DNA from: Aquabacter spiritensis | Lineage (GTDB): Bacteria > Pseudomonadota > Alphaproteobacteria > Rhizobiales > Xanthobacteraceae | Assembly: GCF_004346185.1 (NCBI RefSeq) | Contig: NZ_SMAI01000013.1 | Span: 1 to 64,000 of the forward strand | Direction: 5' to 3' | DNA length: 64,000 nucleotides | In this document: one piece after another, positions 37,015 through 46,516 of the stretch | Layout: each line of letters starts with the position of its first letter | Position numbering within the stretch: the stretch's first letter is position 1 | Translations under genes and position numbers: made by a program | The notes under the pieces: generated by a model | What the model saw: only the letters and a program-made list of their open reading frames with translations | Told to the model about the DNA's origin: nothing | Database searches by the model: none

Positions 37015-37989
37015 ATGGTTGGCATGGTTCGCATTCACAAATTCGGCGGTCCCGAGGCCCTTGTGCTCGAGGATGTCGATCTGCCGCCGCCGGGACCGGG
37101 CCAGGTGCAGATCCGGCACACCGCGATCGGCCTCAATTTCGTCGACACCTATTTCCGCTCCGGGCTTTATCGCGGTCCGGCGCTTCCCTTCGTCCTCGGC
37201 AATGAAGGGGCGGGCGTGGTGGTCGCCGTGGGGGACCACGTCAACGATTTCCATGTCGGCGACCGGGTCGCCTATGCCACGGCGACCGGCTCCTATAGCG
37301 AGGCGCGCAACATCGCCACCAACATGCTGGTGCATCTGCCCGCGGCGATCGACGACCGCACGGCCGCGGCGATGATGCTGAAGGGCATGACCGCGCAATA
37401 TCTGGTCCGCAAGACGCACGAGGTGAAGCCGGGCGAGACCGTGCTGATCCAGGCGGCGGCCGGCGGCGTCGGCCTTCTGCTGTCGCAATGGGCGCATGCG
37501 CTCGGTGCAAAAGTGATCGGCACGGTCGGCAGCAAGGCCAAGGCGGACCTCGCTTATGCCAATGGCTGCGACGAGGTGATCCTCTATCGCGACGAGGATT
37601 TCGTGCAGCGGGTCAAGGAGATTACCGGCGGCAAGGGATGCGACGTCGTGTATGACGGCGTCGGGCAGGACACCTATCCCGGCTCGCTCGACTGCCTCAA
37701 ACCGCGTGGCCTGTGGGTCACGTTCGGCAATGCCTCGGGGGCGATCCAGAATTTCGACCTTCTTCTGCTGTCGCAGAAAGGCTCGCTCTATGCGACGCGG
37801 CCCACCCTCAACACCCACATCTCCACGCGCGAGGACCTCTACGCGACCGCCAACGACCTGTTCGAGATGGTGCTGAAGGGGGCGGTGAAGATCCCGATTC
37901 ACCAGACCTATCCGCTGAAGGACGTGGCGCGGGCGCACCGCGACCTGGAATCCCGGGCCACCACGGGCTCGACGCTCCTCATTCCTTGA
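37015..37989 (+). CDS. qor: Quinone oxidoreductase (zinc-free MDR family)
   Basis: A 324-residue NADPH:quinone reductase-like protein. MVGMVRIHKFGGPEALVLEDV starts it; HTAIGLNFVDTYFRSGLY and LPFVLGNEGAGVV are the N-terminal catalytic-domain marks without the zinc ligands of alcohol dehydrogenases; the Rossmann motif is IQAAAGGVGLLLSQWA; SKAKADLAYANGCDEVI binds the NADP phosphate region. ATG 37015 follows GGGAGACGACGC. It precedes the rsh operon by 125 bases. Confidence 0.9.
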   Translation: MVGMVRIHKFGGPEALVLEDVDLPPPGPGQVQIRHTAIGLNFVDTYFRSGLYRGPALPFVLGNEGAGVVVAVGDHVNDFHVGDRVAYATATGSYSEARNIATNMLVHLPAAIDDRTAAAMMLKGMTAQYLVRKTHEVKPGETVLIQAAAGGVGLLLSQWAHALGAKVIGTVGSKAKADLAYANGCDEVILYRDEDFVQRVKEITGGKGCDVVYDGVGQDTYPGSLDCLKPRGLWVTFGNASGAIQNFDLLLLSQKGSLYATRPTLNTHISTREDLYATANDLFEMVLKGAVKIPIHQTYPLKDVARAHRDLESRATTGSTLLIP

Positions 37990-38113
37990 GCACGGGAATC
38001 GGCCCGCGCGCTCACGCCATCTTGCGTGCCGGCCGCCACGGCATGATATCCTTGGTAAATTAGCAATTCGGGGGCGCTCCGCCCCTGTTCAATCCGCGGC
38101 GGTCCGTTCGGCC

Positions 38114-40327
38114 ATGATGCGCCAGTACGAGCTCGTCGACCGCGTTCGCCGGTACAATCCCGACACCGACGAAGCGCTGCTCGACCGTGCCTATGTCTAT
38201 GCCATGCGGGCGCATGGCACCCAGTTGCGCGCCTCCGGCGACCCGTATTTCTCGCACCCGCTCGAGGTCGCGGCGATCCTGACGGATCTCGAACTCGACG
38301 ATGCGACCATCGTCGCCGCGCTGCTGCACGACACGATCGAGGATACCGGCGCCACCAAGGTCGAGATCGAGCGGCTGTTCGGCCGGCAGATCGCCGATCT
38401 GGTGGAGGGGCTCACCAAGATCAAGAAGCTCGACCTCGTTTCCAAGCAGGCCAAGCAGGCGGAGAATCTGCGCAAGCTGCTCCTGGCCATCGCCGACGAC
38501 GTCCGGGTCCTGCTGGTCAAGCTCGCCGACCGGCTGCACAACATGCGCACGCTGAAATACGTGCCGCAGGAAAAGCGCGACCGGGTCGCCCAGGAAACTC
38601 TCGACATCTACGCTCCGCTCGCCGCGCGCATGGGCATGCAGGACATGCGCGAGGAGTTGGAGGATTTGTCGTTCCGCCAGCTCTCGCCCGAGGCCTATGG
38701 CTCGATCACCGCGCGGATGGCCGAATTGCGGGCGCGCAACGGCCCGCTGGTCGAGGAGATCGAACGCGAGCTGCAGCAGGAATTGACCTTGCGCGGGATC
38801 AAGGCGGTCGTGAAGGGGCGCGAGAAACGGCCTTATTCCATCTGGGGAAAGATGGAGCGCAAGGCGATCGGCTTCGAGCAATTGTCCGATCTGTACGGTT
38901 TCCGGGTGATCCTGGAGAGCGTCGAGGATTGCTACCGCGCTCTCGGCGTGGTGCACACCAAATGGCCGATCGTGCCGGGCCGGTTCAAGGACTACATCTC
39001 GACGCCGAAGCCCAACGATTACCGCTCGCTCCACACCACGGTCATCGGACCGAAGCGGCAACGGGTCGAATTGCAGATCCGCACCCAGGACATGGACGAC
39101 ATCGCCGAGTTCGGCATCGCCGCGCACGCGCTCTATAAGGACGAATCGGGGGCCCAGCCGATCATCCTGTCGAATGAAAGCCGGGCCTATGCCTGGCTGC
39201 GCAAGACCATCGAGAACCTCTCCCAGGGCCTCAGCCCGGAGGAGTTCCTTGAGCACACCAAGCTCGAATTGTTCCACGACCAGGTGTTCTGCTTCACCCC
39301 CAAGGGCCGGCTGATCGCCTTGCCGCGCCGCGCGACGCCGATCGATTTCGCTTATGCGGTCCACACCGATGTCGGCAATACCGCGGTCGGCTGCAAGATC
39401 AACGGCAGCATCGCGCCGCTCGTCTCCGAGCTGAAGAATGGCGACGAGGTGGAGATCATCACCTCGAAGGCCCAGACCCCGCCGGGGGCGTGGGAATCGA
39501 TCGCCGTCACCGGCAAGGCGCGTGCGGCGGTGCGGCGCGCGACCCGGGCGGCGGTGCGCGCGCAATATGCCGGGCTCGGCCGCAAAATCGCCGAGCGGGC
39601 CTTCGCCCGTGCCGGCAAGGTGTTTTCCGAGGAAGCGATCGCCCGGGGCATGCCGCGGCTCGCCCGCACCTCGCTCGACGACGTGTTCTCGGCTGTGGGG
39701 CGGGGCGAGATCAAGACCGACGATCTGATCCGCGCGGTCGATCCCGACTGGAGCGCGCCACGCGCCGACGAGCGCGGCGGCCATCGGGCGCCCAATGGCG
39801 ACGGCTGGTTCGAACTGAAGAAGGGGCAGAACCTCAAGTTCAAGATCCCCGATGGCGCCGAGGAGACGCATGGCGCGGCGATCCCGATCCGGGGCCCGCG
39901 CGGTGATCTGCCGGTGCGCTTCGCGCCGAACGGCGGTGCCGTGCCCGGCGACCGCATCGTCGGTATCCTGACCCCCGGGGAGGGGATCACGGTCTATCCG
40001 ATCCAGTCGCGCGACCTGCAGAAATTCGAGGAGACGCCGGAGCGCTGGCTCGACGTCCGCTGGGACGTGGACGAACTCAGCGACGGACGCTTTCCCGCCC
40101 AGCTCCTCGTCACGGCCGTCAACGAGCCCGGCTCGCTCGCCCAGGTGGCGACCGCGATCGCCGAGCGCAACGGCAATATCGAAGGGATCGAGATGCGCTC
40201 GCGCTCGCCCGATTTCACCGAAATGCGGATCGATCTCGGCGTGTTCGACCTGCGGCATCTGAACGGCATCATGGCCGACCTGCGCAGTCGGGCGGTGGTC
40301 TCGAGCGTCGAGCGGTTGAACGGGTAG
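38114..40327 (+). CDS. rsh: Bifunctional (p)ppGpp synthetase/hydrolase
   Basis: A 737-residue RelA/SpoT homologue making and degrading the stringent-response alarmone. The hydrolase HD domain (about 20-190) shows [19 protein letters not shown] and RLHNMRTL; the synthetase domain (about 235-350) has [21 protein letters not shown] and [20 protein letters not shown] (about 390-450) has [30 protein letters not shown]; an ACT domain ends the protein. Alphaproteobacteria have a single such enzyme. ATG 38114 gives MMRQYELVD. It heads the operon rsh-pdxJ-acpS-...-parC. Confidence 0.96.
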   Translation: MMRQYELVDRVRRYNPDTDEALLDRAYVYAMRAHGTQLRASGDPYFSHPLEVAAILTDLELDDATIVAALLHDTIEDTGATKVEIERLFGRQIADLVEGLTKIKKLDLVSKQAKQAENLRKLLLAIADDVRVLLVKLADRLHNMRTLKYVPQEKRDRVAQETLDIYAPLAARMGMQDMREELEDLSFRQLSPEAYGSITARMAELRARNGPLVEEIERELQQELTLRGIKAVVKGREKRPYSIWGKMERKAIGFEQLSDLYGFRVILESVEDCYRALGVVHTKWPIVPGRFKDYISTPKPNDYRSLHTTVIGPKRQRVELQIRTQDMDDIAEFGIAAHALYKDESGAQPIILSNESRAYAWLRKTIENLSQGLSPEEFLEHTKLELFHDQVFCFTPKGRLIALPRRATPIDFAYAVHTDVGNTAVGCKINGSIAPLVSELKNGDEVEIITSKAQTPPGAWESIAVTGKARAAVRRATRAAVRAQYAGLGRKIAERAFARAGKVFSEEAIARGMPRLARTSLDDVFSAVGRGEIKTDDLIRAVDPDWSAPRADERGGHRAPNGDGWFELKKGQNLKFKIPDGAEETHGAAIPIRGPRGDLPVRFAPNGGAVPGDRIVGILTPGEGITVYPIQSRDLQKFEETPERWLDVRWDVDELSDGRFPAQLLVTAVNEPGSLAQVATAIAERNGNIEGIEMRSRSPDFTEMRIDLGVFDLRHLNGIMADLRSRAVVSSVERLNG

Positions 40328-40355
40328 CGGCCCGCGATCACACAGGAGAAGGCCC

Positions 40356-41129
40356 ATGCGCGGCGAACGGCCGGTGCGGCTCGGAGTGAACATCGACCAT
40401 GTGGCGACGCTGCGCAATGCGCGCGGCGGCGCCCATCCAGATCCGGTTCGGGCGGCCCTCGCCGCGCAGGCGGCCGGGGCCGACGGCATCACCGCGCATC
40501 TGCGCGAGGATCGCCGCCACATCCGCGACTCCGACATCGCGCGGCTGAAGGCCGAGGTGCCGCTGCCGCTGAATTTCGAGATGGCCGCGACCGACGAAAT
40601 GGTGGCGATCGCGCTGCGCACGCGTCCCCATGCCTGCTGCCTGGTTCCGGAGCGGCGGGAGGAGCGCACCACCGAAGGCGGCCTGGACGCGGCGGGACTG
40701 CTCGCCGATCTCGGGCGCAAGGTCGCGGCGCTGAAGGCGGCGGGGATCCGCGTCTCGCTGTTCATTGCCCCGGAGGCCGACCAGATCGCCGCCGCGGCCG
40801 CGCTCGGCGCCGATATCGTCGAACTCCATACCGGGGCATGGTGCGAGCACCGCGGGGCGGGCGCGGACGCGGCGGCCGAAGCCGAGTTCAAGAGGCTCAC
40901 CGACGGCGCGGCCCGCGCCGCGGCGCACGGGCTCGAAGTCCATGCCGGCCACGGGCTCGATTTCGCAGCGGCCGAGAAGGTCGCAGCCCTGCCTGAGATC
41001 GTCGAACTCAATATCGGGCATTTTCTGATCGGCGAGGCGGTTTTCGACGGCCTCGATTCGGTCGTGCGGCGGATGCGCGCGTGCATCGCGCGGGGACGCG
41101 GGACCCTGACGCTCGAGGATGTCGCATGA
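40356..41129 (+). CDS. pdxJ: Pyridoxine 5'-phosphate synthase
   Basis: A 257-residue TIM-barrel enzyme condensing 3-amino-2-oxopropyl phosphate with deoxyxylulose 5-phosphate in vitamin B6 synthesis. Signatures: [63 protein letters not shown]-like [31 protein letters not shown] and [14 protein letters not shown]. Starts 28 bases after rsh with a GGAGAAGG site; its TGA overlaps acpS as ATGA. Confidence 0.97.
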   Translation: MRGERPVRLGVNIDHVATLRNARGGAHPDPVRAALAAQAAGADGITAHLREDRRHIRDSDIARLKAEVPLPLNFEMAATDEMVAIALRTRPHACCLVPERREERTTEGGLDAAGLLADLGRKVAALKAAGIRVSLFIAPEADQIAAAAALGADIVELHTGAWCEHRGAGADAAAEAEFKRLTDGAARAAAHGLEVHAGHGLDFAAAEKVAALPEIVELNIGHFLIGEAVFDGLDSVVRRMRACIARGRGTLTLEDVA

Positions 41130-41533
41130 TCATCGGCCTCGGGACGGATCTTTGCGACGCGCGCCGCATCGCCAATTCGATCGAGCGCTTCGGCGATCGC
41201 TTCCTCGACCGGATCTTCACGCCGGCCGAGCGTGCCAAGGCCGACCGGCGCGCGCGGCGGGCCGAGACCTATGCCAAGCGCTTCGCTGCCAAGGAGGCGT
41301 GCGCCAAGGCGCTGGGCACCGGCTTCAGCCGGGGCGTGTTCTGGCGCGACATGGGCGTCGTGAACCTGCCGTCCGGGAAACCGACCCTTCAGCTGACAGG
41401 TGGCGCTGCGGCACGACTTGCCGCCATGCTTCCGCCTGGATATGACGCCCACATCGAACTGAGCCTCACCGATGAGGGACCGCTCTGCGCCGCTTATGTG
41501 ATCATCAGCGCGGAACCAAGCCGGCAAGAATGA
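41126..41533 (+). CDS. acpS: Holo-[acyl-carrier-protein] synthase
   Basis: A 135-residue phosphopantetheinyl transferase activating acyl carrier protein. Asp8 in GLGTDLCD and Glu57 in RFAAKEA are the magnesium ligands; GKPTLQLTG and HIELSLTDE follow as usual. Start and stop both overlap neighbours as ATGA (pdxJ upstream, the GT-like gene downstream), so all three are translationally coupled. Confidence 0.96.
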   Translation: MIIGLGTDLCDARRIANSIERFGDRFLDRIFTPAERAKADRRARRAETYAKRFAAKEACAKALGTGFSRGVFWRDMGVVNLPSGKPTLQLTGGAAARLAAMLPPGYDAHIELSLTDEGPLCAAYVIISAEPSRQE

Positions 41534-42432
41534 GGCTCCGACCGGAGCCGCCACGGGTGAGCCGTTTCAAATTCCGCGACGCCCTCTTTTCCGGACGGGC
41601 GCAGCAGGAGCTCTTCCACCTGCGCTACGTGCTGCTGGACGCGATCCACGATCGCCGGGCCAGCCCCGACCAGGTTGCGGCGGTCGCCGCGCTGCGCGCG
41701 CAGAGCCACACCCTCGTCGCCTTCACCATCGCCTACAACGTGCCGGGGGCGCTCGCGCTGCTTTCGGACGGCATGGCGCGTTTCCTGCCGGAGACCCCAC
41801 TCGTGGTCTGCGACAATTCCGACGATCCGGCAGCGGCAGACGCGATCCGCCGGTTCAGCGTGGCAGCCGGCCGGATCTATTGCCGTGTGCCGCGGGCGCC
41901 CTTGGTGAAGCGCCATTCCTCCCGGTCGCACGCATCCGCGCTCAACTGGGTCCTGCACAATCTGATCATCCCGTCCGGAGTGCGCCGCTTCGCGACCCTC
42001 GATCACGATCTCGTTCCGCTCGCCCCGGACGACCTCTCCGCCCGCATCGCCGATCAGCCCTGCTATGGCTATGTCCAGCACGGCGCGCGCTCGCGGGCCT
42101 GGTATCTCTGGCCGGGCTACGCGATCTTCGATCTCGACCGGATCCCCCGGGGCAAAGTCAATTTCGGCGCCGACCGCATGCTCGGCCTCGACACCGGCGG
42201 GCGCATGTGGACCAGTCTCTACCGGCATATGGACGAAACCGAATTCGTGCCCGCCGACGTGCGCCCCGGCTTCGTCCCAGGCATCGAGCGAGCCCGCCCC
42301 CACCAGATTTTCGACAATTGGTTCCATATCGGCGGGGTCAGCTACCGCGGGGCGCAATTCGATGCGGTCGGCGTGATGCGTGCCTGCTTCGACGCCGATC
42401 CGGATGGCCTGCTCGCGTCGACGCGGGTGTGA
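41530..42432 (+). CDS. Putative GT-A fold glycosyltransferase
   Basis: A 300-residue soluble protein. The stretch [36 protein letters not shown] looks like a GT-A nucleotide-sugar site, and [16 protein letters not shown] carries a DxD-like acidic loop; later motifs are [15 protein letters not shown] and [14 protein letters not shown] would call it family 2-like with moderate confidence; donor and acceptor are unknown. It starts in ATGA overlap with acpS, and lepB follows after 282 bases. A glycosyltransferase here is unusual in this core operon. Confidence 0.62.
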   Translation: MRLRPEPPRVSRFKFRDALFSGRAQQELFHLRYVLLDAIHDRRASPDQVAAVAALRAQSHTLVAFTIAYNVPGALALLSDGMARFLPETPLVVCDNSDDPAAADAIRRFSVAAGRIYCRVPRAPLVKRHSSRSHASALNWVLHNLIIPSGVRRFATLDHDLVPLAPDDLSARIADQPCYGYVQHGARSRAWYLWPGYAIFDLDRIPRGKVNFGADRMLGLDTGGRMWTSLYRHMDETEFVPADVRPGFVPGIERARPHQIFDNWFHIGGVSYRGAQFDAVGVMRACFDADPDGLLASTRV

Positions 42433-42714
42433 GGGGACAGCCGGCGGCATTCCGTTGCCCGCTCCCGATCAAGCGTTTATAGAGGCGCGACCGCACGGTC
42501 CGCCGCTCGGCCGCCGCGGCCGCGCGTTCCGATCGTGCGCCGTCGCGGCAAGGCCCTCGGCGGATTGGCGAAGTGGGCGCCGATGGAGGTTAAGGCCGTG
42601 TCGTTCCGACCCGACCGAAGCGTCCGTCTCGACCTTGAGTGAACAGGCCGCGGTGCCCGACCTGCTTGCGATGCAGCCGATCGGCGCGTGCGTGCGGGAC
42701 GGACCGGACAGAGC

Positions 42715-43467
42715 ATGACAGCCAGCAGCGACTCCAAGAAGGAAGGCGGTTTTCTCGAAACCGTCCGCGTCATCGTCCATGCGCTGCTGATCGCGCTGGT
42801 GATCCGCACCCTCCTGTTCCAGCCCTTCAATATCCCCTCGGGCTCGATGAAGGACACGCTGCTGATCGGCGACTATCTCTTCGTGTCCAAGTTCAGCTAC
42901 GGCTATTCGCGCTATTCCATCCCGTTCTCGCCCAACCTGTTCGCGGGCCGCCTCTTCGGCGCGCCGCCGGAGCGGGGCGACGTCGTGGTGTTCAAGCTGC
43001 CGAAAGACAACGAAACCGACTACATCAAGCGCGTCGTCGGCATGCCGGGCGACCGGATCCAGATGATCAACGGCGTCCTCAACATCAATGGCGTGCCGGT
43101 CAAGCGCGAGCGGCTCGGCGACGTGATGGAGGATGACGGGTCGGGCCGCATCGTCCCCGTGAAGCGCTATCGCGAGACCTTGCCGAACGGCGTTTCCTAC
43201 GAGACCCTCGATATCGTCGAAAACGGCTTCTACGACAACACCCAGGTCTACAACGTGCCGGACGGCCATTATTTCATGATGGGCGACAACCGTGACAATT
43301 CCGCGGACAGCCGGGTGCTGAGCCAGGTCGGCTACGTTCCGTTCGAGAATCTGATCGGCAAGGCGCAGATCATCTTCTTCTCGGTCGACGACCACGCGGC
43401 GGCCTGGCAGGTCTGGCTGTGGCCCTGGACGGTGCGCTGGTCGCGCCTGCTGACCTGGGTGCGCTGA
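42715..43467 (+). CDS. lepB: Signal peptidase I
   Basis: A 250-residue membrane serine protease removing signal peptides at the periplasmic face. One N-terminal transmembrane helix (about 18-36) leads to catalytic Ser44 in NIPSGSM; Lys105 lies in DYIKRVVGMPGDR; the GDNRDNSADSR box is near residue 195. ATG 42715 (MTASSDSKK) is chosen; the frame is open further up. Next gene rnc is 36 bases away. Confidence 0.96.
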   Translation: MTASSDSKKEGGFLETVRVIVHALLIALVIRTLLFQPFNIPSGSMKDTLLIGDYLFVSKFSYGYSRYSIPFSPNLFAGRLFGAPPERGDVVVFKLPKDNETDYIKRVVGMPGDRIQMINGVLNINGVPVKRERLGDVMEDDGSGRIVPVKRYRETLPNGVSYETLDIVENGFYDNTQVYNVPDGHYFMMGDNRDNSADSRVLSQVGYVPFENLIGKAQIIFFSVDDHAAAWQVWLWPWTVRWSRLLTWVR

Positions 43468-43503
43468 GATGGGCGCGCCGAGCCGGGTTTCCCCGAGGCC
43501 GCG

Positions 43504-44214
43504 ATGGGCTTGAGCGCGGCGGATCTCGCAGCGCTCGAAGCGCGCATCGGCCATGTGTTCACGGACCGCAGCCTGATCGAACTCGCGCTGACCCATATCA
43601 GCGCGGTCAAGGGCGACGCGCCGCGCCTGCGCTCGTACCAGCGGCTGGAGTTTCTCGGCGACCACGTTCTCGGCAGCATCGTCTCGCATATGCTGTTCGC
43701 GGCCTTCCCGATCGCGGAGGAGGGCGAACTGTCGCGCCGCCTGGCGGATCTGGTCCGCGAAGAGGCGTGCGCCGAGGTGGCCGAGGCGATGGATCTCGGG
43801 ACGGTTCTTCTGATCGGCGCCGGCGAGGCGCAGGCGGGGGGGCGCAAACGGCGGACCATCCTCGCCGACATTGCGGAAGCGGTGGTCGCGGCGGTCTATC
43901 TCGACGGCGGATACGCGGCCGCGCATCGGGTGGTGGAGCGGTTCTGGCGCCCGCGCCTGGAGGCGCCGCGCCGGCCGCTGCGCGATCCCAAGACCGTGCT
44001 TCAGGAATGGGCGCAGGCGCGCGGCCTGCCGCCGCCGCTGTATCGCGAAGTGTCGCGGTCGGGGCCGGACCATGCGCCGCGCTTTTTGATCTGCGTCGAA
44101 CTGCCCGGCCTGAAGACGACCGAGGCGGCAGGACCCTCCAAGCAGGAGGCGCAGAAGGCGGCCGCCGCGGCCTTTCTCGCGCGCGAAGGGGTGAGCGAGG
44201 AGACACCGCCATGA
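43504..44214 (+). CDS. rnc: Ribonuclease III
   Basis: A 236-residue double-strand RNA endonuclease processing rRNA and mRNA. The nuclease domain has YQRLEFLGDHVLGS (catalytic Glu/Asp box), EEGELSRRLADLV and LADIAEAVVAAVYLDGG; a C-terminal dsRNA-binding domain (about 160-230) has DPKTVLQEWAQARGLPPPLY and SKQEAQKAAAAAFL. Stop overlaps era as ATGA. Confidence 0.96.
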   Translation: MGLSAADLAALEARIGHVFTDRSLIELALTHISAVKGDAPRLRSYQRLEFLGDHVLGSIVSHMLFAAFPIAEEGELSRRLADLVREEACAEVAEAMDLGTVLLIGAGEAQAGGRKRRTILADIAEAVVAAVYLDGGYAAAHRVVERFWRPRLEAPRRPLRDPKTVLQEWAQARGLPPPLYREVSRSGPDHAPRFLICVELPGLKTTEAAGPSKQEAQKAAAAAFLAREGVSEETPP

Positions 44215-45140
44215 ACGAAGACACGCAGGCACCGGCCGGCGAGGCGACACGCTGCGGCTTCGTCGCCCTGCTCGGCGCGCCCAATGCCGGAAAATCGACC
44301 CTCACCAATGCCATGGTCGGGACCAAAGTGTCGATCGTGTCGCACAAGGTGCAGACGACGCGCGCGGTGGTGCGCGGCATCCTGATCGAAGGCGCGGCGC
44401 AGGTGATCCTGGTGGACACGCCGGGCATCTTCTCGCCGCGCCGTCGCCTCGAACGGGCGATGGTCTCGACCGCCTGGACCAGCGCCGCCGATGCCGACCT
44501 CGTCGCGCTGCTGATCGATGCCAAGCGGGGGATCGATCCCGATATCGAGGCACTGCTCGCCCCGCTCGCCGAGGTGCGCCGGACACGGGCGCTGATCCTG
44601 AACAAGATCGACCAGATCCGCCGCGACACTTTGCTGGCGCTGACCACGCAATTGACGGAGCGGCTGGCGTTCGACCGCGTCTTCATGATCTCGGCCCTGA
44701 CGGGGGACGGCGTCGACGATCTGAAGTCGTGGCTCGCAGCACAGGTGCCGGCCGGTCCCTGGCTCTATCCCGAAGACCAGATCACCGATGCGCCCATGCG
44801 CATGCTCGCGGCCGAAGTGACGCGGGAAAAGCTGTATCTGCGCCTGCACGACGAATTGCCTTATCGCTCCACGGTCGAGACCGAAAGCTGGAAGGAATTG
44901 CGCGACGGCTCGATCCGGATCGAGCAGACGATCTATGTCGAGCGGGAAACCCAGCGCAAGATCGTGCTCGGCAAAGGCGGCGCGACCATCAAGGCGATCT
45001 CGACGGAGGCCCGGGCGGAGATCGCCGAGATCACCGAGCAGAAGGTCCACCTGTTCCTGTTCGTGAAGGTGCGCGAAAACTGGGCCGACGATCCCGAGCG
45101 CTATCGCGAGATGGGCCTGGACTTTCCCCGCGGAGGCTAG
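44211..45140 (+). CDS. era: GTPase Era
   Basis: A 309-residue GTPase acting in 16S rRNA maturation and 30S assembly. G1 LLGAPNAGKST, switch I VQTTRAVVRG, G3 VDTPGIF, G4 NKID (ILNKIDQI), then a C-terminal KH domain with LGKGGATIKAIS. ATG 44211 in ATGA overlap with rnc; the frame is open far upstream through lepB and rnc, but that is a shadow. recO follows after 5 bases. Confidence 0.97.
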   Translation: MNEDTQAPAGEATRCGFVALLGAPNAGKSTLTNAMVGTKVSIVSHKVQTTRAVVRGILIEGAAQVILVDTPGIFSPRRRLERAMVSTAWTSAADADLVALLIDAKRGIDPDIEALLAPLAEVRRTRALILNKIDQIRRDTLLALTTQLTERLAFDRVFMISALTGDGVDDLKSWLAAQVPAGPWLYPEDQITDAPMRMLAAEVTREKLYLRLHDELPYRSTVETESWKELRDGSIRIEQTIYVERETQRKIVLGKGGATIKAISTEARAEIAEITEQKVHLFLFVKVRENWADDPERYREMGLDFPRGG

Positions 45141-45145
45141 CGGCG

Positions 45146-45907
45146 GTGGAGTGGACCGACGAGGGCATCGTCACCGGCGTGCGGCGGCACGGGGAGGGCA
45201 GCGCCATTGTCGAATTGCTCACCCGCGAGCGGGGGCGGCACGCCGGTCTGGTGCGCGGTGGCCTGTCGCGCCGGCTCGCGCCTCTGCTCCAGCCGGGCAA
45301 CCGGCTCCATATCGTGTGGCGGGCGCGGATCGACACGCAGCTCGGCCAATATACCGTCGAGCCGGTGCGGCTGCGGGCGGACGCGCTCATGCGGACGCGC
45401 CACGCCGCCTATGGCATCAGCCACATCACGAGTCTGGTGCGCCTGCTCGCGGAACGCGATCCCCATCCCGGCTTGTTCGGTGTGCTCGATGCGGTGCTCG
45501 ATGCATTCGACGCACCGGGCGATGCGGCGATCCTGTTGGCACGGTTCGAAATGGCCATGCTGACGGAACTTGGGATCGGCCTCGATCTCACCCGCTGCGC
45601 CGCGACCGGGTCACGGGAGGATCTGATCTATGTGTCTCCGAGGACGGGCCGTGCGGTCAGCGCCGGGGCGGGCGCCGCACTCGCGGACCGCCTGTTGCCG
45701 CTCCCCAGCTTTCTCATCGCCAGCCAGGTTCGACCTACCCCGGCCGAACTCGCGGCGGCCTTCCGGCTGACGGGCTATTTTCTCAGCCGCCGGATCCTCG
45801 AACCGCGCGGGCTCGCCCTCTCGGACGCCCGCGCGGCCTTCATCGCAGCCATGGCGGACGATCAGTTGAACCCGAAGGTGAAACCCGGCCGCGGCGGCGG
45901 GGCATAA
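45146..45907 (+). CDS. recO: DNA repair protein RecO
   Basis: A 253-residue RecFOR pathway protein that loads RecA and anneals single strands. MEWTDEGIVTGVRRHGEGSAIVELLT forms the OB-fold start; the helical part has YTVEPVRLRADAL and ERDPHPGLFGVLDAVLDAF; LTELGIGLDLTRCAATG is the usual mid-protein mark and ILEPRGLALSDARAAFIAAM the end. GTG 45146 is chosen because GGAGG lies upstream. Its 3' end overlaps the convergent gene at 45862 by 46 bases. Confidence 0.93.
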   Translation: MEWTDEGIVTGVRRHGEGSAIVELLTRERGRHAGLVRGGLSRRLAPLLQPGNRLHIVWRARIDTQLGQYTVEPVRLRADALMRTRHAAYGISHITSLVRLLAERDPHPGLFGVLDAVLDAFDAPGDAAILLARFEMAMLTELGIGLDLTRCAATGSREDLIYVSPRTGRAVSAGAGAALADRLLPLPSFLIASQVRPTPAELAAAFRLTGYFLSRRILEPRGLALSDARAAFIAAMADDQLNPKVKPGRGGGA

Positions 45908-46212
45908 TATCCGCGCCGGGGCGGCGGCGGGGCATAGCCCTGGCGATAGCCGGGACGCGGACCATTCCAGTTGCGGCCGCGCGGCGGGCCGACCCACACA
46001 TTGCGGCAGCGATTGGTCACGACGCGGCGGCCATTGACCCAACGGCTGGTCGGCTTGCACACACGGCGCCACGCCACGTCCTGTGCTTGGCTGGTGATCT
46101 GCACCCCGTTCAGGGGATTGGTTGGGGCCAGGGGCATGGCATTGGCCGGGCTCGCCAGCGCGACAAGCCCAAGGGCGCCCGCACCCCATAAAGCAACGAA
46201 AAGACGTTTCAT
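45862..46212 (-). CDS. Small secreted Pro/Gly/Arg-rich protein
   Basis: A 116-residue product with a clear signal peptide (MKRLFVALWGAGALGLVALASPANAMP), a middle with two cysteines (RRVCKPTSRWVNGRRVVTNRCRNVWVG) and a Pro/Arg/Gly/Tyr-rich tail (GYAPPPPRRGYYAPPPRPG). Unknown function, probably periplasmic. ATG 46212 is chosen for the signal peptide. It overlaps the end of convergent recO by 46 bases. Confidence 0.65.
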   Translation of the reverse strand: MKRLFVALWGAGALGLVALASPANAMPLAPTNPLNGVQITSQAQDVAWRRVCKPTSRWVNGRRVVTNRCRNVWVGPPRGRNWNGPRPGYRQGYAPPPPRRGYYAPPPRPGFTFGFN

Positions 46213-46516
46213 ACCGCTCACTCCCGTGAGAGCCATCATCGGCGCAATTCAGCGCCGGCTCGGAAGGTGAAACGCTCGAACGTCACTGTTATGTTCCCGA
46301 GAGAACTCAAACATTAAATCGCCGTATGGCGGCAGGTGCCGCGCTACGGGCGAGTTGAACATGCGTTCAGATGTGTGAATCGAAGCGGTTTCTGCGTTCA
46401 TTCTTAAGGCGGCGCGAAGGCTGAAGCTCGACAAAGCTGTGCACAGGGCCGGCAGGCCCGCCATGACGGGGCGGCCGCGCTTGTGCGGCGCAGCCGGGCG
46501 CGCTACTCGACAGCGC
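46213..46516. other. Divergent region between secreted protein and parC
   Basis: No gene seen. It is AT-richer than the surroundings (46280-46340) and should contain promoters for both neighbours. Short GAAC/GTTC arms occur (46295-46310 and near 46362) but I could not match them to a known operator. Confidence 0.4.

Noticed and set aside
38060-41554. Very long minus-strand open frame (1164 codons)
   Set aside because: Antisense to rsh, pdxJ and acpS, which are unmistakable; long antisense frames are expected at this GC content.
46290-46370. LexA-like operator before parC
   Set aside because: GAAC/GTTC arms occur but with the wrong spacing for the alphaproteobacterial direct repeat, and parC is not normally SOS controlled.
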